Assembly (NCBI RefSeq): GCF_014203595.1
Contig: NZ_JACHJK010000002.1
Span: 824,171-888,170 of the forward strand
Reading direction: 5' to 3'
Length of the DNA stretch: 64,000 nt
Source of the DNA: Streptomyces echinatus
GTDB lineage: Bacteria > Actinomycetota > Actinomycetes > Streptomycetales > Streptomycetaceae
The notes beneath the pieces are model-generated. The model was not told the origin of the DNA and searched no databases. It saw only the letters and a list, made by a program, of their open reading frames with translations. This document shows positions 60,579-64,000 of this stretch, one piece after another (position 1 is the first letter of the stretch; every line of letters begins with the position of its first letter). The position numbers and the translations under genes were made by a program.

Positions 60579-63074
60579 CTAACGGCCGGCGCTGTCCACG
60601 ACGGCCGACCACTCGTCCAGCAGGGCCTGAGCGGAGGCGTCGTCGGGCCCCTCCGCCCAGAGGTGCGTGACGGCCTCGGCCGGGTCGGGCAGCACCATCA
60701 CCCAGCGCCCGTCGGTCTCCACGACCCGCACACCGTCGGTCGTGTCGACAAAGCGATCCCCTGCCTCCTCGACCACTCGTCGCATCACCAGGCCCTTGAC
60801 GGCCCACGGCGTCGCCAGGTCCCGCTTGAGGACGTGCGCCCGCGGGATCCGGGCGTCGATCTGGCTCAGCGTCAGCTGCGTCCGCGCCACCAGGCCGATG
60901 AGCCGCACGAAGGCCGCCGTGCCGTCGTACACGCTGCTGAACTCGGGGACGATGAATCCGCCCTTGCCGTCGCCTCCGAAGATGGTGCCCTCCTCGCCGC
61001 CCACACGCGTGAGGTCGTCCGGCGACGTGGTGGTCCACTCGACCTGGGTGCCGTGGTAGGCGGCGACCTGCTCGGCGATCCGGGTGGTGGTGACCGGCAG
61101 GGCCACCCGCCCGCTGCGCCGCTCGGCGGCGACCAGGTCCAGCATCACCAGCAGTGCCCGGTCGTCCTCGATGATCCGGCCCTTCTCGTCCACGAGCGAC
61201 AGCCGCTCGCCGACGGGGTCGAACCGCACACCGAACGCGGCGCCGGAGGACGCCACGATCTCTCCGAGGCGCACCAGACCGTTGCGCCGCATCTCGGCGG
61301 TCTCCGTGGGCCGGGACTCGTCCAGACCGGGGTTGATGGTCAGCGAGTCCACGCCGAGCTTGCCGAGCAGGCTGGGCAGCACGAGCCCGGCACTGCCGTT
61401 CGAAGCGTCCACGACGACCTTGAGGCCCGATTCCGCTATCCCGGTCGTGTCGACGTTCCGCAGGAGGGACCCGGTGTACGAGTCGAAGACGCTCGCCGGG
61501 AAGTACAGGTCCCCGATCTCCCCGGGGAAGGCCCGCCGGTATTCCTGGCGTGCGAACACCCGGTCCAGCTTGCGCTGGCTGCCCTGCGAGAGGTCGGCGC
61601 CCTGCCCGTCGAAGAACATGATGTCCACCGAGTCGGGGACACCGGGCGAGGTCCGGATCATGATGCCGCCCGCGCTCCCTCGCGCGGTCTGCTGCCGGGC
61701 CACGGGCAGCGGCACGTTCTCCAGGTCGCGTACGTCGATGGCGCTGGCCTGGAGCGCTGAGATCACCGCACGCTTGAGCGCACGGGCACCGCGGGAGTGG
61801 TCACGGGCGGTGGTGACCGTGGAGCCCTTCTTCAGGGTCGTCGCATAGGCGCCGGCGAGCCGCACCGCCAGCTCCGGAGTGATCTCCACGTTCAGGATGC
61901 CGGTGACTCCACGGGCGCCGAACAGATGCGCCTGCCCCCGGGACTCCCAGATCACCGAGGTGTTGACGAAGGCACCGGCCTCGATGGTCTTGAAGGGGTA
62001 TACGCGGACGTTGCCCTGAACGATCGATTCCTCACCGATCAGGCACTCGTCGCCGATGACCGCGCCGTCCTCGATCCGGGCGGCTCGCATGATGTCGGTG
62101 TTCTTGCCGACGACACAGCCGCGCAGGTTGCTGTGCTGCCCGATGTACACGTTGTCGTGCACGACGGCCTTGTGGAGGAAGGCACCGCTCTTGACGACGA
62201 CGTTCGAGCCGACGACGGTGTGCTCGCGGATCTCGGCGCCGGCCTCGACCTTCGCGTAGTCACCGATGTACAGCGGCCCGCGCAGTTCGGCGTCGGGGTG
62301 CACTTCGGCGCCTTCGGCCACCCATACGCCCGGGGAGATCTCGAAGCCGTCGATGTCGACGTCGACCTTGCCCTCGAGGACGTCCGCCTGGGCCTTCACG
62401 TAACTCTCGTGCGTACCGACGTCCTCCCAGTAGCCCTCGGCGATATAGCCGTAGATGGGCTTGCCTTCCTTCATCAACTGCGGGAAGACGTCACCGGACC
62501 AGTCGACGGAGACATCGGCTTCGACGTAGTCGAAGACCTCGGGCTCCATGACGTAGATGCCGGTGTTCACCGTGTCGGAGAAGACCTGTCCCCAGGTCGG
62601 CTTCTCCAGGAAGCGCTCGACCTTGCCTTCCTCGTCGACGATGGTGATGCCGAACTCCAGCGGATTGGGCACACGGGTCAGACAGACCGTGACCAGCGCG
62701 CCCTTCTCCTTGTGGAAATTGATCAGATCCGTGAGGTCGAAGTCGGTCAGAGCATCACCGGAAATGACGAGGAAGGCATCGTCCTTCAACGCCTCCTCGG
62801 CGTTCTTGACGCTTCCGGCGGTACCGAGTGGCTTCTCCTCATTGGCATAGGTGAGCTCCATGCCGAGATCTTCGCCGTCACCGAAGTAGTTCTTGACGAG
62901 CGATGCCAGGAACTGCACGGTGACCACGGTCTCGGTGAGCCCGTGCCTTTTGAGCAGCCGTAGCACGTGCTCCATGATCGGGCGGTTCACCACGGGCAGG
63001 AGCGGCTTGGGCATGCTAGAGGTCATGGGGCGCAGGCGAGTGCCTTCACCCCCGGCCATCACGACGGCCTTCAT
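60579..63074 (-). CDS. Mannose-1-phosphate guanylyltransferase fused to a degenerate phosphomannomutase
   Basis: An 831-residue protein in three parts. Residues 1-235 are a nucleotidyltransferase ([27 protein letters not shown]); ~250-375 a left-handed beta-helix of hexapeptide repeats; ~380-831 a phosphohexomutase fold. In the mutase the phosphoserine loop reads [12 protein letters not shown] (Ser476) without the usual SHNP, and the metal loop DGDGDR is DPVGER (Asp619, Glu623), so mutase activity is doubtful. The enzyme should make GDP-mannose for glycolipids or protein mannosylation. GGAGGA precedes the ATG. Confidence 0.93.
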   Translation of the reverse strand: MKAVVMAGGEGTRLRPMTSSMPKPLLPVVNRPIMEHVLRLLKRHGLTETVVTVQFLASLVKNYFGDGEDLGMELTYANEEKPLGTAGSVKNAEEALKDDAFLVISGDALTDFDLTDLINFHKEKGALVTVCLTRVPNPLEFGITIVDEEGKVERFLEKPTWGQVFSDTVNTGIYVMEPEVFDYVEADVSVDWSGDVFPQLMKEGKPIYGYIAEGYWEDVGTHESYVKAQADVLEGKVDVDIDGFEISPGVWVAEGAEVHPDAELRGPLYIGDYAKVEAGAEIREHTVVGSNVVVKSGAFLHKAVVHDNVYIGQHSNLRGCVVGKNTDIMRAARIEDGAVIGDECLIGEESIVQGNVRVYPFKTIEAGAFVNTSVIWESRGQAHLFGARGVTGILNVEITPELAVRLAGAYATTLKKGSTVTTARDHSRGARALKRAVISALQASAIDVRDLENVPLPVARQQTARGSAGGIMIRTSPGVPDSVDIMFFDGQGADLSQGSQRKLDRVFARQEYRRAFPGEIGDLYFPASVFDSYTGSLLRNVDTTGIAESGLKVVVDASNGSAGLVLPSLLGKLGVDSLTINPGLDESRPTETAEMRRNGLVRLGEIVASSGAAFGVRFDPVGERLSLVDEKGRIIEDDRALLVMLDLVAAERRSGRVALPVTTTRIAEQVAAYHGTQVEWTTTSPDDLTRVGGEEGTIFGGDGKGGFIVPEFSSVYDGTAAFVRLIGLVARTQLTLSQIDARIPRAHVLKRDLATPWAVKGLVMRRVVEEAGDRFVDTTDGVRVVETDGRWVMVLPDPAEAVTHLWAEGPDDASAQALLDEWSAVVDSAGR

Positions 63075-63188
63075 GTCGGAAGCGTCCTCCTCCAAGAGAC
63101 GACGGTCTAGCCGACTTCACCCGTCCAGATTGTCCCGCACTTTTCGACCGCGGGCCATCGAGGCGTCATGTCCGGACAATCGCCGAGC

Positions 63189-63797
63189 TCAATCGGCCAT
63201 GGCGTCCGCTCGAACCAATCGGCGGACTTGTACCACGTAGAGCACTCCTGCCCACCAATAGAGGGTTGTACCCCATCCGGCGAACGCCCATCCGAAAACG
63301 GCGGCGAGTGACGCGATCCAACCACTTCCGTCACTGAGGAGCAGGAGCGGGAAGGCGTACATCAGGTTGAAGGTTGCCGCCTTGCCGAGGAAGTTCACCT
63401 GCGGCGGCGGGTACCCGTGCCGGCGAAGGATGCCCACCATCACCAGCAGCATCAGTTCCCGCACCAGCAGGAGCGCGGTCAGCCAGATGGGCAGGATCTC
63501 CCGCCAGGTGAGGCCTACCAGGGTGGAAAGCACGTAGAGGCGGTCGGCGGCGGGATCGAGGAGCCGGCCGAGGCTGCTGATCTGGTTCCAGCGCCGGGCG
63601 AGCTTGCCGTCGAGATAGTCACTGACCCCGCTCAGGGCCAGGATGAGGAGGGCCCAGCCATCGCTCTTCGGGCCGCCGAACTCCGGCCTGAGGATCAGCC
63701 ACAGGAACAGGGGTACGCCGACGAGCCGCGCCATGCTGAGGATGTTGGGGATGGTGAGGACCCGGTCTGTCTGGACACGGGTCTCCTGGACCTCCAC
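63189..63797 (-). CDS. CDP-alcohol phosphatidyltransferase
   Basis: A 202-residue membrane enzyme with the complete family motif D-G-x2-A-R-x8-G-x3-D-x3-D (LDGKLARRWNQISSLGRLLDPAADRL, split) near residues 62-85, and about five membrane helices. It makes phospholipids from CDP-diacylglycerol; sequence alone does not tell phosphatidylglycerol phosphate synthase from cardiolipin or inositol-type enzymes. GTG start with AGGAGG 11 bases upstream. First protein gene downstream of the rRNA operon terminator. Confidence 0.92.
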   Translation of the reverse strand: MEVQETRVQTDRVLTIPNILSMARLVGVPLFLWLILRPEFGGPKSDGWALLILALSGVSDYLDGKLARRWNQISSLGRLLDPAADRLYVLSTLVGLTWREILPIWLTALLLVRELMLLVMVGILRRHGYPPPQVNFLGKAATFNLMYAFPLLLLSDGSGWIASLAAVFGWAFAGWGTTLYWWAGVLYVVQVRRLVRADAMAD

Positions 63798-63853
63798 CCG
63801 GGGGCCTCCTGTGCGAAATGAGCCAACGATGCCCCCTGACCCTACCTCAACGC

Positions 63854-63898
63854 AAAAAAAGCTCCGGCCCCTGGGCAGTGCCCAAGAGCCGGAGCTTC
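63854..63898 (-). terminator. rRNA operon terminator
   Basis: On the minus strand, GAAGCTCCGGC pairs with GCCGGAGCTT through an 18-nt inner region that itself forms a TTGGGCA/TGCCCAG stem, followed by seven T. It lies 8-10 bp after the 5S rRNA 3' end: a classic intrinsic terminator. Confidence 0.93.
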
Positions 63899-63906
63899 AA
63901 AAGGAG

Positions 63907-64000
63907 TTCGGCGGCGTCCTACTCTCCCACAGGGTCCCCCCTGCAGTACCATCGGCGCTGTGAGGCTTAGCTTCCGGGTTCGGAATGTAACCGGGCGTTT
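63907..64000 (-). rRNA. rrf: 5S ribosomal RNA (3' part, cut by the window edge)
   Basis: The minus strand reads AAACGCCCGGTTACATTCCG, ACCCGGAAGCTAAGCC, CGCCGATGGTACTGCAGGGGG, and TGGGAGAGTAGGACGCCGCC, the typical actinobacterial 5S rRNA 3' three quarters. About 25 nt of the 5' end lie beyond the window, with the rest of the rrn operon expected there. Confidence 0.95.

Overview
The window is about 72% GC with almost every gene showing strong G/C preference at third codon positions, frequent GTG starts with purine-rich ribosome binding sites, mycothiol-type DinB (DUF664), PRC-barrel, DUF5999, DUF1707, small-basic-protein and GarA-type FHA genes. All of this points to a Streptomyces chromosome, in a core region next to an rRNA operon (the 3' part of a 5S rRNA gene closes the window on the minus strand). 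There are no insertion sequences, phage genes, CRISPR arrays or tRNA genes that I can support; the window is mostly conserved housekeeping and regulatory gene pairs, with a few lineage-specific islands.

Left part (1-20.5 kb): an AlkD-type DNA glycosylase and a TVP38/DedA membrane protein; a thiolase divergent from an HxlR regulator; UppP; then the most unusual stretch (5.0-7.3 kb), where two near-identical palindromes exactly 100 bp apart precede a secreted protein built of thirteen Asn-Thr-Gln-Gly repeats, a second small secreted protein, and a convergent LuxR-type response regulator with an imperfect receiver. Next come a SnoaL-like protein, apolipoprotein N-acyltransferase, a FAD monooxygenase/Gfo-Idh-MocA operon divergent from a TetR regulator across two palindromic operators, a DUF664 protein, a doubtful lipoprotein, a TPR-like protein, Ung, an orphan peptide-binding lipoprotein, a FabG/SDR operon, a HipA-like kinase overlapping a DUF3037 gene, and a Rieske lipoprotein.

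Middle (20.5-44.5 kb): a string of regulator/target pairs (isochorismatase-like/PNPOx, LysR/EamA, MocR/PNPOx, PadR, MerR/VOC and MerR/membrane protein), a Clp-N domain protein with hexapeptide repeats, PhzF, a CPBP protease, a 20-bp minisatellite, an orphan glutamate-cysteine ligase-like enzyme, a sugar ABC importer operon (binding protein and two permeases) with three CGAAA-type palindromes but no local regulator, a universal stress protein, and a large APC-superfamily permease.

Right part (44.5-64 kb): a molybdenum locus (HTH-TOBE regulator with a TAACGC palindrome, a sulfite-oxidase-fold protein, modA-modB-modC translationally coupled, a di-TOBE molbindin); gcvP under a tandem glycine riboswitch; a PRC-barrel gene; DNA polymerase IV; and then the conserved actinobacterial growth/division cluster read leftward: phosphatidyltransferase, mannose-1-phosphate guanylyltransferase fusion, DUF881-Sbp-DUF881 operon, GarA/OdhI-type FHA protein, FtsR-type MerR, bifunctional nuclease and a second MerR. 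A strong terminator follows the rRNA operon at the edge of the window.
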